Assembly: GCA_018398805.1 (NCBI GenBank)
Contig: JAGFBZ010000006.1
Span: 1 to 64,000, forward strand
Origin: Hirundichthys speculiger
Lineage: Eukaryota > Chordata > Actinopteri > Beloniformes > Exocoetidae
DNA: 64,000 bases
Direction: 5' to 3'
Below, in pieces: positions 9,651-20,882 of this stretch. The stretch's first letter is position 1. Every line of letters starts with the position of its first letter. The notes under the pieces were generated by a model that saw only the letters and a list, made by a program, of their open reading frames with translations, made no database searches and was not told where the DNA came from. The translations under genes were made by a program, and so were the position numbers.

Positions 9651-9802
9651 GGGGGGGGGGGACATAAATGTTTGGATTTCTTTGTATGTGTGCATTACTT
9701 GGGTTGATGCCGACATCTGGTGAAAATTTCATGTCAATAGCTCGATTTGAAATAATTTTTGGAGAGAAATGTTGACGTGTTCAATACTTATTTTCCCTGC
9801 TG
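9651..9802 (+). mobile_element. Truncated end of the second Tc1 family
   Basis: Reverse-complement match to the terminal region at 1204-1360, ending ttttccctgctg before TA at 9803-9804. The inner side begins with a G11 tract and has no transposase sequence. It lies in the intron before the PYD exon. Confidence 0.8.
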
Positions 9803-11836
9803 TACATGTTACCATTAGATTACTGCACAATAAACATAAAATGGGAGTTGTTCATAATAAAAAACAAAGAATAAATTAAAGAATAAAACTTATGTTTATT
9901 TACCTTTTAACTGCTATCGACGTCACCTTTTCTCTCTCAACGTTTTGTAAAGAACTGATCCAAGGACATTTGCTTTTGTCGGCTTTTAACAATCCTTCGA
10001 AAATGTGCAGAGCAAACATCATCATAGTGAGCCGTAGCCCGACTAGTGAACACTTTTTCTGGGTGATTCTTTTCACAAAGTCTGAAATTTCATGGGATTT
10101 TCCTAAAATGTCATAGGGATGCCGGGAAGATGCTAGCTGATAGCCAATGGCAGAGCAGCTACAAGTATGTTTACATTCAGTAAACTCTGGGGGCTGCGAG
10201 CAGCAGCGCTACTGTATTTTTGCCTTTCGTATCCAGAAATTTCTTTCGTAACAAGAGGCAATATTTTCCCATTGAGACGTTTCGTTACCTGAAAATTTCA
10301 TATGTAGAGATGTTCGTAAGTAGAGGTACCACTGTCTTCCCATTTAGATGTTCCTACTCAAACAATATCTGAAGTGAGTTCTGCTGGATCTGAACTGAGG
10401 TCTAAAAGAGCTCTGCTTGGCCCTTCAGGTGATCGAAGTCCTCCCGTTAGCTGCTCAGCCTCCACTAATCAACTGAGCCTTGGGGCCTATCGGCTAATGG
10501 TCTGGTCAGTCAACTTTGAAGGCAGATAAGGTTAAGATGAAGGTCAGCTGCTGCAAGAGGTTACGGCCAAGGAGTCAGGGATGTAACAAAAAAAGGTTTG
10601 GGAGCCACTGAGCTGGGGACGGTCCAGCTGGTGGCTAGCCTTCAACCAGGGTAAAGATGGCTCCTTCGGCTGCTCTGCACAGCTTTTGCCCAGAGCCCTT
10701 TCAGACCAACCAAAGAACAGGTGGCAGGTCTCTGAGTACAGTTAACAGCACATGAAGCCATATTAAAATGATCATGCTCCGTTAGGTCTCTATGCACATC
10801 TGAGAAGTCAAGTTCACCAAAGGTGCTAAGTAGCTAAAGTGAGAGCTTGCTGTTGGACATCATAGACTGAGACTTTAGTCAAAAAAACCATGTCCGCAGT
10901 AGGTGCAACCGGCTACCAGTGAATATGGCATGTAAGGGAGCAGAATTCAGGCATCCAGGGCTTTGCAGACACGTGTCTTTCTCTCCACAACGGCTTCCTC
11001 CGGTTATTCCAGTAGAACTAGAGGATCACCAGTCATTGCAGTCAGTGTTGGCCTGTTCCTCGCTGAACTGACTGGATCATAACCTGGACTTTCATGTGAG
11101 GTTCAACATTCTTGACCCTCATGCTAACTACTCACATGGTTAAAACACAAATTAAAGATGTGATTGAAGTGTATTTGCAGACATTTTTGTTTCACCACAG
11201 TAAGATTACAACAACCTTCTCCAACAGCCTTCCTCCATTAGGTGCACCATCATGTTTGGACTTGTCAGTGGTACTTTTATTACAACAAGTTTTGTAAGTT
11301 GTTGCATAAAATGACTGCTTGAAATCTGTGATTCATAGAAACCATCAGGTGCTGAGTATCTTCATCAAGTTTCTAATGCACCCTCCTCTGCTGTAGTTTG
11401 TTTCAGGACCAGTTTCTCTGAGCTTTTTCCTCTCAGCATAGAGGATGACTGGCTTGATCCATCAACGATGTTCCTTCTTTACCTTGGAGAAACTGATATG
11501 TGACCTCAATGGGACACTTTATTGATTCATTCATTCATTGTTCTCAAACAACTTTCTAGTTTTGTTTTCAGAGGCTTCAGAAGTGCCACCCAACCCAGGG
11601 TTGGATAGACAGAAGGTCCTCCAACTGGACTTAAATGTCTAGTCTCAGTAGAAACAAATAGACATGTCTAGAGTAGAAGCAGTGTGGAAACGTTTAATGT
11701 CACAAAAATGATATTTTTCTACTACTTTGGAAGAAATCCCAAAAATCAAATAGTAAAAAGTTTTTAGGAGCAGTAACTGAAGTTATTCAGCCCTTAACTG
11801 TAATTTGCTTCCTTTTTCTTTGTGTTTTTTTGTCAG
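9803..11836. other. Intronic sequence with hAT-like ends, no gene seen
   Basis: The interval between mini-exon 2 and the PYD exon. Near 10310-10334 the sequence ends ttcgtaagtagaggtaccactg, a terminus common to a vertebrate hAT MITE group; the matching left end was not found. Near 10586-10606, gtttgggagccactg looks like another hAT end. The rest is unrecognised. Confidence 0.45.
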
Positions 11837-12126
11837 GTTCGAACCCTAAAATCGTAAAAGGGATCTTGAAAAACACCCTGAAAGATCTTTCTGAAGATAA
11901 CTTTAAGGAGTTTTGTGACGCGCTCTTGGACTGTAGGGAGGGGCCCTGCGTCAGACGCACCCAGGTGGAGGGTAAAAGCCGCTTGGATGTTGCAGATGTG
12001 ATGATGACTACTTTTACCGAGAAGGGAGTTCTGAAGGTGGCCGAGGAGATACTCAGAGACATCGGCTGCAACCAGCTCGCAGACTCACTAGCTAGGAGAA
12101 ACATCTGGATTCATGGTCTGATGTAG
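11837..12126 (+). CDS. Pyrin domain (PYD) exon, ASC/pycard-like
   Basis: Preceded by a T-rich tract and cag, the exon opens in phase 1 and encodes about 97 residues ending at TAG 12124-12126. It has the helical pattern of a death-fold pyrin domain close to that of fish ASC and fish inflammatory caspases: ILKNTLKDLSEDNFKEF (helices 1-2), a charged CREGPCVRRTQVEG segment, DVADVMMTTFTEKG (helix 4) and VLKVAEEILRDIGCNQLAD (helices 5-6). PYDs pair with other PYDs to build inflammasomes in the cytosol. There is no ATG at the domain start, so it is read as an internal or terminal exon fed by the mini-exons. A CARD exon follows 0.5 kb on, but the TAG lies before it unless an internal donor is used. 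Confidence 0.75.
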
Positions 12127-12600
12127 GACCAACATCTGTCAGCAAACTCAGTGGAGGTTTGAGTGATGATCAACAACTATTCTATATTCATTTCAAATAT
12201 AGACAAGCTTCAGCTGTGAAGCTTCTTTGAATTTACTGAACAGAATTCAATCATAAACAAATCCAATCTAATGAAGACCAAACAGCCTGATTTATTTTTT
12301 ACTTTTCTCATGTGTAAATGAGTGTCCTCCAGCAGGTGGCGCTTTGCTGCTCCCGTATTGAAGAGAACTTTTGAATCCTGAGTTTTTACACTGTTTGGCT
12401 TCAAGGTTTTTCTTCTGTAGAGGATTTTTTTTTTTTTTTTTTACCTACCATTGTTTCTTTAAGATTGAATGATGTCACTAATAGTTAATACTTGATGATC
12501 TGGGTCTCTGAAGGGCTCCTAGAGAGTTAAATTGTAATAGATGCTGGACAAAGTTGAATTGAACTGAAAAAGTTGAATACTTGTGTTTTCAGGAACTGTT
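12127..12600. other. Interval between PYD and CARD, with a decayed LINE tail
   Basis: Bases 12430-12570 (T-tract, ttaccta, gtctctgaagggc, agttgaattgaactg) are a degenerate match to the LINE 3' tail seen intact at 61600-61770. Nothing else recognised. Confidence 0.5.
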
Positions 12601-12850
12601 TTCTAGAAGCTGTAACTTCAGTCATTCATCCTCTGAACAGTCTTGATCCAGAGAGTGATCAGTGTTGATCCCACTTTGGATGCACTCTTAAAGAAAAACA
12701 TGTGCCAACAAGAAGATTATGAGAGCAGGAGCTCTGCCCACCTCTCAGAAGAAGATGAGGGAGCTCTATGCTGGTCTCCTGAAAGCTGGCAGAGATGTTT
12801 TTCTCTCAGTCCTTCAGGAGCAGCAGGAATATCTCATCACTGACCTCCAA
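12601..12850 (+). pseudogene. CARD domain remnant, ASC/pycard-like, one frameshift
   Basis: Frame 1 encodes LIQRVISVDPTLDALLKKNM (first helices of a CARD) followed by CQQEDYE. After a 1-nt shift near 12720-12726 the next frame encodes RAGALPTSQKKMRELYAG, LKAGRDVFLSVLQEQQEYLI and TDLQ before TAA. Together they span a full CARD as at the C-terminus of fish ASC, where CARD recruits caspases. The expected upstream FVxxHR start is degraded and contains a stop. Sitting just after the PYD exon, it is best explained as the second half of the same ASC-like gene, now broken or mis-assembled. Confidence 0.65.
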
Positions 12851-13374
12851 TAAAATCGACTTTCTCCTTTGATAACAGCTGGATGCAGCGGTGGAACATG
12901 TCACTGCCGGGCCGAGGGCGGGGCACATGACCGGGCCCTTACAAGCATTACTACATTTTTGACACATAGCTCAAAGCATTTGATAGTGAGAGTTCAACAC
13001 TACGAAGAGCGACCATGTCATTATGAAATCAATCAAACCTGTAGTATTATGGCATAATTTATTGTCTAAAATGTATTCGGCGGTATGCGGTTGTGACGTC
13101 ATGCGGGAGACGCACCAGTTGTTGTTGTTGTTGTAGCAGCTTCATTCATTCATTCATTCATTCTGCTCGGTACCAAGTGCCGATTTCCCCTAATGTGTTT
13201 CCATTGCTGTTAATAAATACCAACTCCAAGCATGTCGTTGTACGAGCCTTTTTGCAAGAGTAACTCGACAAAACCAACATGAAGTCTAACAAACCATGAA
13301 AACAACAAAAACATGAGGCTACCTGGCCCCTTATAATAACGTTTGGCGGTGGGGCTACTCCAGTAACAACCACA
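12851..13374. other. No gene; hAT-like sequence and short microsatellites
   Basis: Contains a (GTT)n run near 13118-13133 and a (CATT)n run near 13140-13162. Bases 12889-12900 (cagcggtggaac) resemble a hAT terminus without a visible partner. Probably part of the element whose coding start is at 13617. Confidence 0.4.
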
Positions 13375-13617
13375 TCAACAGTTTACAACTAACTCACATG
13401 TTGTTTTCAGTGACAGTGATTGTGAGAAATTGTACGTGTGAATCCGGCTCCCTGACCGTGGTGCCAGTTCTGGTGGGCTTGACCCGCTGCCAACAATGTC
13501 AGGTTCATCTCCAGGAGGATGTGTATCCAGCATTTTTAGTTTAGTCTTTTCCTGCGCTCTTTTTTTCCTTTTCTTTGCATTTTGTTGTTCCACTTTTATG
13601 CTTGTATGAACTGCCAC
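13375..13617 (-). pseudogene. Possible hAT (ZMYM1-like) transposase start
   Basis: An 80-codon minus-strand frame begins with a lysine-rich block (QQNAKKRKKRAQEKTKLKML) and then a Pro/Ser-rich stretch. This resembles the N-terminal nuclear-localisation region of ZMYM1-like hAT proteins in fish, which usually start with KRK and RK runs. No TTF zinc finger or catalytic domain follows within the window, so the assignment is tentative. Confidence 0.35.
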
Positions 13618-13822
13618 TCATGATTAGATTAGTCTGTGATGCACCTCGTCTGCACCACGTAGACTCTGTTGACTAGTGACTGATGATGACGCTGATGGAC
13701 GGCTGTTGATGACGATTTTACCCAAAATACATTTGGAGATCTTACCGGCGATCCACTTGTAAATGTGCACAATGTAAAGTTAACTGTGAGAGTGAACATG
13801 AAGCCAGCATGCAGCACAACAT

Positions 13823-14188
13823 TTAATTCACTGTGTAGAAACCTACATGACCAAAGTCCTCCGTCCGTGGAGTCCAACCGTCCGTGATCCGTGGTCCTCG
13901 CCTCCGTCCGTGGAGATGGACCTGTTTCGTTTGCCTTAGTTCCTCCGTCGGGTCTCCCATCTGAGGACTCGTTCCTCCGTCTGTGGTCTCGTTCCTCCAT
14001 CTCTGTCCATCTTTCAGTCTGTGGTTCTCCATCTTTGATTGTTTCATAGCTGTTTTAGATTGTTTCCTCTGCTTTTCTTCAAGTTTCTCATCACTCCAAA
14101 CTTTCTGCTGCTCCATTACTGTTTTCAGCTGTGATTTTTTCATCTTCAGATTAAATTCTGCATTAGAGCTTTTTCTTTTTGGTGTCAT
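13823..14188 (-). other. Lysine-rich open frame of doubtful status
   Basis: A 121-codon minus frame has a charged start (KRKSSNAEFNLKMKKSQLKTVMEQQ) and then runs into degenerate tccgtccgtgg repeats (13860-14010). The first 50 residues could be a coiled-coil fragment of a real protein; the rest follows the repeat. No family recognised. Confidence 0.25.
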
Positions 14189-14475
14189 ATTTGTGTTCTC
14201 TCAGTCTTTATGGTTTACTCTTGTCATTTTTTTTAGTATCAGTGTTCAGTTAGTGTGTACACGATGTCCTGTTATAACAACACTTCTGTACCCCTCCCAT
14301 ACCCATTTAAGTGAATGTTGCATATATGCTAATGTGTGCAATATGGTTGATTCTTTTTGTAATGTGTATTACTTAATGTGTATAATGTGTATTATGTATT
14401 ATTGAGTACGCTACTTGACACCTTAATGTCCTTGGGGATTAATAAAGTTACTCTACTCTACTCTACTACTCTACT
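14189..14475 (+). mobile_element. LINE/SINE 3' tail with (TCTAC)n
   Basis: Bases 14390-14475 read tgtccttggggattaataaagttac followed by a tctac repeat. A tail of this kind, with a short tandem repeat after aataaag, is typical of CR1/Rex1-group LINE 3' ends. The upstream part is too decayed to classify. Confidence 0.55.
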
Positions 14476-14675
14476 GTTGTCATGGAGACATGGAGGATAT
14501 TTGATAAGTCGTTTTGAAATATAAGTTGCATGACCAGACAACCTACGAAAAACAAAAGCGCAATTTATAAACTGGAAAATTAAAATTAAGTTACTTTTAG
14601 TATATTTTTATTTTTTATGATATGGGTACACTTGCAGTTTTTAGTTTCATCTTCTCTCTGATATAATTGATATTA

Positions 14676-15660
14676 GTCAAAGTCAAAGTGAACTTTATTG
14701 TCAATCAGACCATGTAACAGTAATTACACAGAGGATTGAAATTGCGTTTCTCCAAAACTCCAAATGTGCAAAGTAAAAATAGCAAACAACATAAACATAG
14801 TATTCACAAGAGGTGTGGTCAGTTTTTTTTTTTTGATCAGTTTGAGTTATGTTGCTGATGTGCAATAATGCAAGGTGTGATAAAACAGGTGCATATGGTA
14901 AAGTGCAAAGTGCTGAATAGCAATAGCAGCATGGAGATAGGAGTATTGTAATAAATATAATTATTTTGCATACAAAGAGTATTTGGCAGACATTTTTTTT
15001 TAAGAGTATTGTGCAGACATTCAGTTATTTAATTTATAGTTATTTTAACAGTTGGCTGGTCTTGTGGGTCCAGTTTACAAGAGTGAGTTGAGCAGTCTGA
15101 TGGCTTGTGGGAAAAAGCTGTTGTTCAGTCTGGAGGTCTTGTACAGCATACTGCGGTAGCGCTTGCCAAATGGTAGGAGGGTAAACAGTTTGTGTGCAGG
15201 GTGGGTGAGGTCTTTGATAATACTAGTGGTCCCTTTTTGGCAGCGGGATAGATATAAGTCCAGGATGGATGGTTGGGCTGATCTGGTGATCTTCTCTGCT
15301 GTCCTCACCACCCTTTGTAGGGCCTTCTGGTCAGCAACAGTGCAGCTGCCGTACCAGACAGAGATACAGCTGGTGAGGATGCTCTCGATGGCACCCCTGT
15401 AACAGGTGGTGAGCGCAGAGGGGGGGAGGTTCGCTCTCCTCATCCTGCGAAGGAAGTGGAGGCGTTGCTGTGCTTTTTTGATGAGGGAAGTGGTGTTTGT
15501 TGTCCATGTGAAGTAGGAGGGTGGAACTAGGTTAGGTGGTGGATCTTCAAAGTCTTTGTAGAACATCTGAAGTTGTTCCATCACTTTTAGCCAGTTTGTC
15601 TCACATTGATGAACATCTTTCCATCCTTGAGTTTCTGTCACTGAAGATAGATAATGGATG
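14676..15660 (-). mobile_element. CR1/Rex1-group LINE, RT C-terminus and 3' UTR
   Basis: The minus frame 15641-15075 encodes the thumb/C-terminal region of a fish LINE reverse transcriptase (LIKKAQQRLHFLRR, IESILTSCISVWYGSC, LQRVVRTAEKI, FTLLPFGKRYRSM, NNSFFPQAIRLLNS, stop). The first 45 codons of the open frame are unrelated. The 3' UTR runs to about 14676 and ends with the tail complementary to aaagtcaaagtgaactttattg. It is 5'-truncated, as most copies are. Confidence 0.8.
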
Positions 15661-16128
15661 GATGGATGGATATGTTCATGTTTTACTGGGAATAAAATAT
15701 GGCTTTATGAGATTTGTAAATCATTGCATTCAGTTTTTATTTATGTTTTATACAGTATCACCTTTTTTTGGCATTAAAGTTGTAAAATCAATATTGTATT
15801 TGATAAAACTAAGATGAAAATGAATCTTTGTCCAAATCAAGGTGAGTGTAATTAACCAATTATTGAGAATAATTATTAGATTTTCCTCAGAACTCAGTGG
15901 TTAAGTCTTTCCCTATTTGATCTGAAAATAGATTTTTTTTTTTTTAAGATTTGCAATTACAACAGTTTTCTTTACTTTTATCTGTAATATTTAATAAACA
16001 GCATAGAAATGAAAGGAACATAAGATGAAGATAAGTTAGAGAGATAACATGTACATGTACATGACAAGAAAAGACAGGGATCCCTCGCTACAACTCCTTC
16101 TGCGATCCTGTCACAAAGGCTACCAGAA
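15661..16128. other. No gene; short (ATGG)n and AT-rich DNA
   Basis: Bases 15650-15675 hold a short atgg microsatellite of the kind seen at LINE tails. Nothing else recognised before the LTR. Confidence 0.4.
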
Positions 16129-16828
16129 TGTTATTACCAAGTTTTGATATGAAGCGAAGTCCAACAGCGCCACCTTGGGAATTGTAGCAAAAGAATGTCA
16201 GGATAATTTTAATGTTTCGACAACACAAAAGGCATTCAGTTCCATTCAACCAATAGAAAGGGGAGGAGACGTGGTTCTCAAATAAAACATAGTTCTATTA
16301 AGAAGTCACAAGAATTATAAAGACAGCAAGTATGGTCAAGCCTACTTCAGCGGCTGAGGCCAGTGGGGGGGGGGGGGGGGGGGTACAGCAGAGTACAGCA
16401 GGCCTACAGCAGGCATACAGTCAGGCGTACAGCAGTCCAAACACACATGTGCCACTCACAGCAGATGGGGATGTGCAAAGTGTTGTAAACCAGCCTGGCC
16501 CTTTAAGGGGGGGTAGCCTGGGGGTAATGTGTGTGTGTTTGAGACGTGCGGGCGGGCGGCAGAACGAAAGTGGAGTGAGCATGAGCAGCAGCCCCCCGTT
16601 TATGGATTTGCATCCTCCGTCGACTGACAGGAGTCGAACAATACAGACTGTGTAACGTTGCAAGTTCCGTGTGCAGTGCCTGAATAAAGTGCCATTCCAA
16701 GCAGAGAAAACCGGACTTTTTCTTTTGTTGTCAGTGGTGTGTTACCTGCTAGTTAGGAGCCTGGAATAGCACAGTATGGCGGTTTCCCTACTACGGTTCG
16801 GGAGACCTGAGAGGCCGCGATGGTAACA
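16129..16828 (+). mobile_element. 5' LTR of a retrovirus-like element
   Basis: A 700-bp segment starts tgttattacc and ends ggtaaca, near-perfect short inverted ends of TG...CA type. It has a TATA-like tataaa at 16315-16320, a G19 tract (16365-16383) and an AATAAA near 16683. A primer binding site follows one base later. No second LTR, protease, polymerase or envelope was found in the window, so only the 5' end survives. Confidence 0.7.
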
Positions 16829-16829
16829 C

Positions 16830-16847
16830 TGGGGGCTCGTCTGGGAT
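16830..16847 (+). promoter_or_regulatory. Retroviral primer binding site, tRNA-Pro type
   Basis: The 18 bases tgggggctcgtctgggat differ at one position from the tRNA-Pro primer binding site (tgggggctcgtccgggat) used by gammaretroviruses and related endogenous elements. It starts two bases after the LTR's terminal CA, the expected spacing. Confidence 0.8.
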
Positions 16848-17286
16848 TTATTCTGCAAAAGAGGGACAGAAAAGTCACTACTATTCGGCGAGAAAAAGGT
16901 AAATCTCCAGCGGAAAAAAAAATAAAATGTGGCAATGCGCAAATATGGAAGCACTGCTGGAAACAGGCCTGTCGAGGTAACAAGACCAAATAACAGCAAA
17001 AATCAGTTTTTGGCGGATGCAGCAGAGACCTCTCCAGAGAACGCAGTTAGTCCAGTGGATGGCAGATATGCCGGCAACGGATACAGCACTAACCCCTTCC
17101 TCGTTAGCATGGAGCTAACGCCAGCTACACATGAAAGACTGGCCCGCGAATCGCCGCCACGGCCAAACACAAGCCAAAATCCTTTAAATGTTAATCTTTT
17201 TCAGTTTGTAATTCTGATACATGTATTTCCATCAGTTCCAGGAGCCTCTATTTTTTTTTTAATATCAGTAAGTAATGCACTTTATT
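16848..17286 (+). other. Retroviral leader / possible gag start, decayed
   Basis: An open frame at 16929-17342 follows the primer binding site. It shows no matrix, capsid or zinc-knuckle motif I can recognise, and its end runs into unrelated DNA. It may be leader plus the first codons of gag, cut off near 17190. Confidence 0.3.
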
Positions 17287-17289
17287 TAA

Positions 17290-17702
17290 AGGTGGGGTGG
17301 GTGTTCTTTGAAAAAACGGTTCCAGCAATCCAACTCAAGTGAGATTTTGAAAATATACACTCCCTCCCTCCTCCCAAAGGCTCCGCCTCCTCCTCTTCGG
17401 CCCACCCCTCGAAACCACGTCTTCACACGATTCATGACTACATGAACCGCAGGGAGGGAGGGAGGGAGGGGTAGGTGGGAGTGCATTGGTATTTGATGGA
17501 CATATTAGGTAGCCAATGAAAGTAATGATGATCACTATTTTGATTGGTCAGAGTTTTTCCTCTGATTATTCCCTCTAGACTGGACCAAAACGTTTCGTTT
17601 TTTTTTGCAAAAATTTTATTTCAGTGGTTGCAATGGGAATGTGAAAAGGTTTTCAGGCAATATTGTAAAAAGTGCTGCAAAAAAAGAACACCTACCCCAC
17701 CT
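17290..17702. mobile_element. MITE with TTAA target duplications (piggyBac-like)
   Basis: Terminal inverted repeats aggtggggtgggtgttcttt (17290) and aaagaacacctaccccacct (ending 17702), flanked on both sides by TTAA (17286-17289, 17703-17706). TTAA duplications are the hallmark of piggyBac insertion. The 413-bp body has ctccctccct/gggagggaggg mirror tracts and no coding capacity. Confidence 0.75.
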
Positions 17703-17706
17703 TTAA

Positions 17707-17937
17707 GTTAATGTGAGATATCAAATAAGTTTGTTTGATAGCTTCAAGAAAATGTTTGAGAGGCTTGCCAATAGTTTTTCATTGGAAAAAATAAATATCT
17801 GTTCATTTAAAAAGTCCAAACGATTTTTGATTTTGTTCATAGTATTGATGTAATTATCTTAGGTATATGTGTGTGTTATCGGTATCGGCCATTTAGGAGC
17901 TGAAAATTATCGGTATCGGTTTTAAAAAACAGTTATC
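17707..17937. mobile_element. Fragment of a DNA-transposon end
   Basis: Bases 17880-17947 contain tatcggtatcggcc twice and end ttatcgtgcatccctac, like the terminal repeat of a common vertebrate DNA transposon (reverse complement: gggatgcacgata). The other end is missing. Confidence 0.4.
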
Positions 17938-18984
17938 GTGCATCCCTACCGCCTACCAAAGAGAACAAATGACAGTTTTGTCATTTGGTGTCAGGAAGCC
18001 CACCTTATTCTTAATGTAGACAAGACAAAAGAACTTGTTATAGAAATGAGAAGGAAGAAACCTGAAACTGACCTTTTTTTGATTAAAGGACAGTCCATAG
18101 AGATTGTACCCTCACATAAATATCTTGGTGTGCATGTTGACTGTAAACTGGACTGGAAGATGAACGCCAAAGCTATTTTTAAGAAGGCCCAGTCCAGATT
18201 ATTTTTCTTACAGAAACTCAGATCATTTGACATCAGCAGATTCCTTTTAAATGTTTTTTATAATGGCATTTTAGCAAGTGTCCTTTATTTGCGGTTGTTT
18301 GTTGGGGTGGCAGCCTGACATTGGAGGACAGGAACAGGATTAACAAACGTATTAAAAAGGCTGGATCTGTCATCGGTATGAGCCCTTCTTCTCTGGAGGT
18401 CATAACAGAGCAGAGGACTGGGAGGAAGCTCAGAGCTGTCCTGTCCCAAGATGATCATCCACTGTATAGCTTTTTTGTGAGAAGTGGCAGAAGCAGACGG
18501 CTTCTTTTGTCCAGATGCTCCACAGAGAGACTTAGGAAGTCCTTTGTTCCTGCAGCAACCAGACTGTTTAATTTGGACTGCTGATGTCATATCTTGCTGC
18601 TATACTAGTCCTTGTACTGCACATTGCACTTTAAACTGCAGCCACTCTTTTAGACTGTCATAACTTGCTGCCATATTTGCTTGTACAGTGCACTTTAAAT
18701 TGCAGCTATATTCTTTGCTGTTTAACTTGCTGCTATACTTGTCTTGCACATTGCACTTTTAAATGGATTTGTATTTTTCTATGCATTTTTTTTCTTTTAT
18801 CTCCCTTTTTTTTTGGGGGGGGGGGGTCATTTTCTGGTTATTTTGCTGTTGTATTGATCCACTGTTGTCCCTAGGTGGAGATATTGTTAATGTGTATTGT
18901 TGATTGTTTTATGTTGTATTGTTGTGGCCAGGGTGGCAATGAAGTTTCGCCTTTGGGGATTTTTAAAGTTGAATCCATCCATCC
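17938..18984 (+). mobile_element. Rex1-like LINE, RT C-terminus and 3' end
   Basis: Plus-strand frames 17938-18318 and 18321-18584 give the C-terminal part of a Rex1-type RT: CQEAHLILNVDKTKELVI, HKYLGVHVDCKLDWK, AQSRLFFLQKLRSF, then after a frameshift NRINKRIKKAGSVIG, the SSLEVITEQRT block, and a terminal SFVPAATRLFN before the stop. The 3' UTR ends tttggggatttttaaagttgaatcc plus atcc repeats. Truncated and frameshifted, so inactive. Confidence 0.8.
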
Positions 18985-20535
18985 TATCAACAATGACATG
19001 ACATTTGATCTATTACTTTCAGAACACAATAATATGTTAATTTATAATTTTGTTTAATTGTAAAGAGAAGAAATGACTGACAAAGAGGCAGTTTCATAAA
19101 GTATTTAAACCTTTACTCCAGTCAGTGTTCCTATAACATCAATGAACATTGGAACATCAAACAATACCACACCTGACAACAAAGAGCTTCTAGAACACAA
19201 ATATCCAGAGATGTTTCCTGCTAAATGTGGATTTTGCAGATACAAAGGCCCCCTGTAGCCACTTGGCAAAAACAAACTCCTAAACCTGCAAATAATAAAG
19301 AGGCCCATAAATGTAATACAGTAAAGGATAAAATGTATAAGCACAAAGATCTGTAAAAGCAGAAGTCAAAGTCTTCATCTCCAGAAGGAGCTGAACATCT
19401 TCGTACAGGAACTTTTAAAATTACCCAGAGAATGTAAAAGTAGTCAAAACTTGAATAGAAAAAGCAAAAACTGAAATTAATGATAATTATCTCAAAACTA
19501 ACAAATAAGAACGAGCTAAATGCAGCAGGTGAGCTACATACTAGCCACAGCTAAGTGAGAAGAAATGCTCAATGAAGAAAAGTAAAATTAGAAGCATGTT
19601 AAACTAAGTTAAATCAATGTTATGCTCAAAAATGATAAGTCAGTTGCATGTCAACAGCAGCAAAATGCTAAGCTCACTTAAGTTAGTTGAATAGTACCTG
19701 GAGCTAAAATAGTCACATACTAACCAAGTTAGGAGCATGGTGAATAAAGCTAAGTAAGCCCCTTGCTAACCCCGCTGTGGGGCTCGTCCAGTTGCTAAGC
19801 TAAAAACAACTGACTGCTGTGTCTTCTGTCAGACTCTGAGCGCCGCTGATCCCACCCCTTTTCTACACCTGCGAGTGAGTAACTCCATGGTAACCTAAGG
19901 GCTGCAGCTAACAGTCTGCACAGCATGAGACCACTGAGGTGGATCGCTGTTTTTCCCATAAAGCTAATCAAAAATAGTTCACTCGATCAAAGCCATTTTG
20001 ATACTGTTTGATTCAGAAGAGATAGGGAAGTGCAATGATGTAATTTTTATTTTATTTTCAAGATCTAGAAAAAAATAAAACAATGGTAGTGTTGTGCCTA
20101 TAAAGTGCTCAACATAATTGGTGTCTTAAAGCCTCTCACTGTGCAACAATTATGTTGTGCATATAACGTGCTTGTTTAGTTATGAAGGGGGATTTTACCA
20201 ACTGCCTTAAGAGATAGCTGTTAATAAAGGTATTAAGAAAGAATAAATTGAAATGGGGCACCACCTAAAAAAATCAGGAAACAAAGACTAAACAGCACAA
20301 TCAGTCTCAAAATGGCTGTTGTTCTATGCATGCCAGCCTGTGACCAGGTGTGGCGCTATAGAGCAACAGAGAAAGTGTGAGTCGAGCACAGACCTCTTCA
20401 ACCAGCAGATGTTACAAAACTGTGTAAAATAACCACAAACAACTTCTCTCATTAAAATGTATCAGAATTTATTAACACAAGTATCAAAATGAACAAACAT
20501 TGAATCAAGATCCTGATATCTACTAACTAAAAGAT
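18985..20535. other. 1.55 kb with nothing recognised
   Basis: AT-rich, no convincing open frame, splice-flanked exon or terminal repeat seen. Short agctaa/gctaag motifs recur between 19500 and 19800, suggesting an old non-coding repeat. Confidence 0.35.
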
Positions 20536-20543
20536 GACTAGAC

Positions 20544-20874
20544 CAGTGGTGCACAAACTGTGGTACGCGTACCTCTGGTGGTACGCGAGCACTCTCTGGT
20601 GGTACGCGGGGGAATGTCAGGACTTTCCACATTTTCACTTTTCTTTTTTTTTTTTAAATTAATTTAGAAACAAACAATCTATTATAAATACGTTTTAAAC
20701 AAAATTCAGGTAACAATAAATAACTACAATAAGGAATAAACATATCTCCTGTGAATTTAAAGCTAATTGAGAAGGCATCAATGGCTATATTTTAAAATTG
20801 GTCATCATGGTGGTACTCGGAGAGCTGAACAGTTTCTCAGGTGGTATGCAGTATTAAAAGTTTGAGAACCACTG
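20544..20874. mobile_element. hAT MITE, 331 bp
   Basis: Starts cagtggtgcacaaactgtgg and ends aaagtttgagaaccactg, with a perfect 8-bp target duplication gactagac at 20536-20543 and 20875-20882. The left half repeats ggtggtacgcg. Charlie-like hAT ends; no transposase. Confidence 0.9.
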
Positions 20875-20882
20875 GACTAGAC

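Noticed and set aside
13823..14188. Lysine-rich 121-codon frame as a DNA-binding protein
   Set aside because: More than half follows a degenerate tccgtccgtgg repeat. Only the first 50 residues look protein-like and no family fits; kept only as a doubtful feature.
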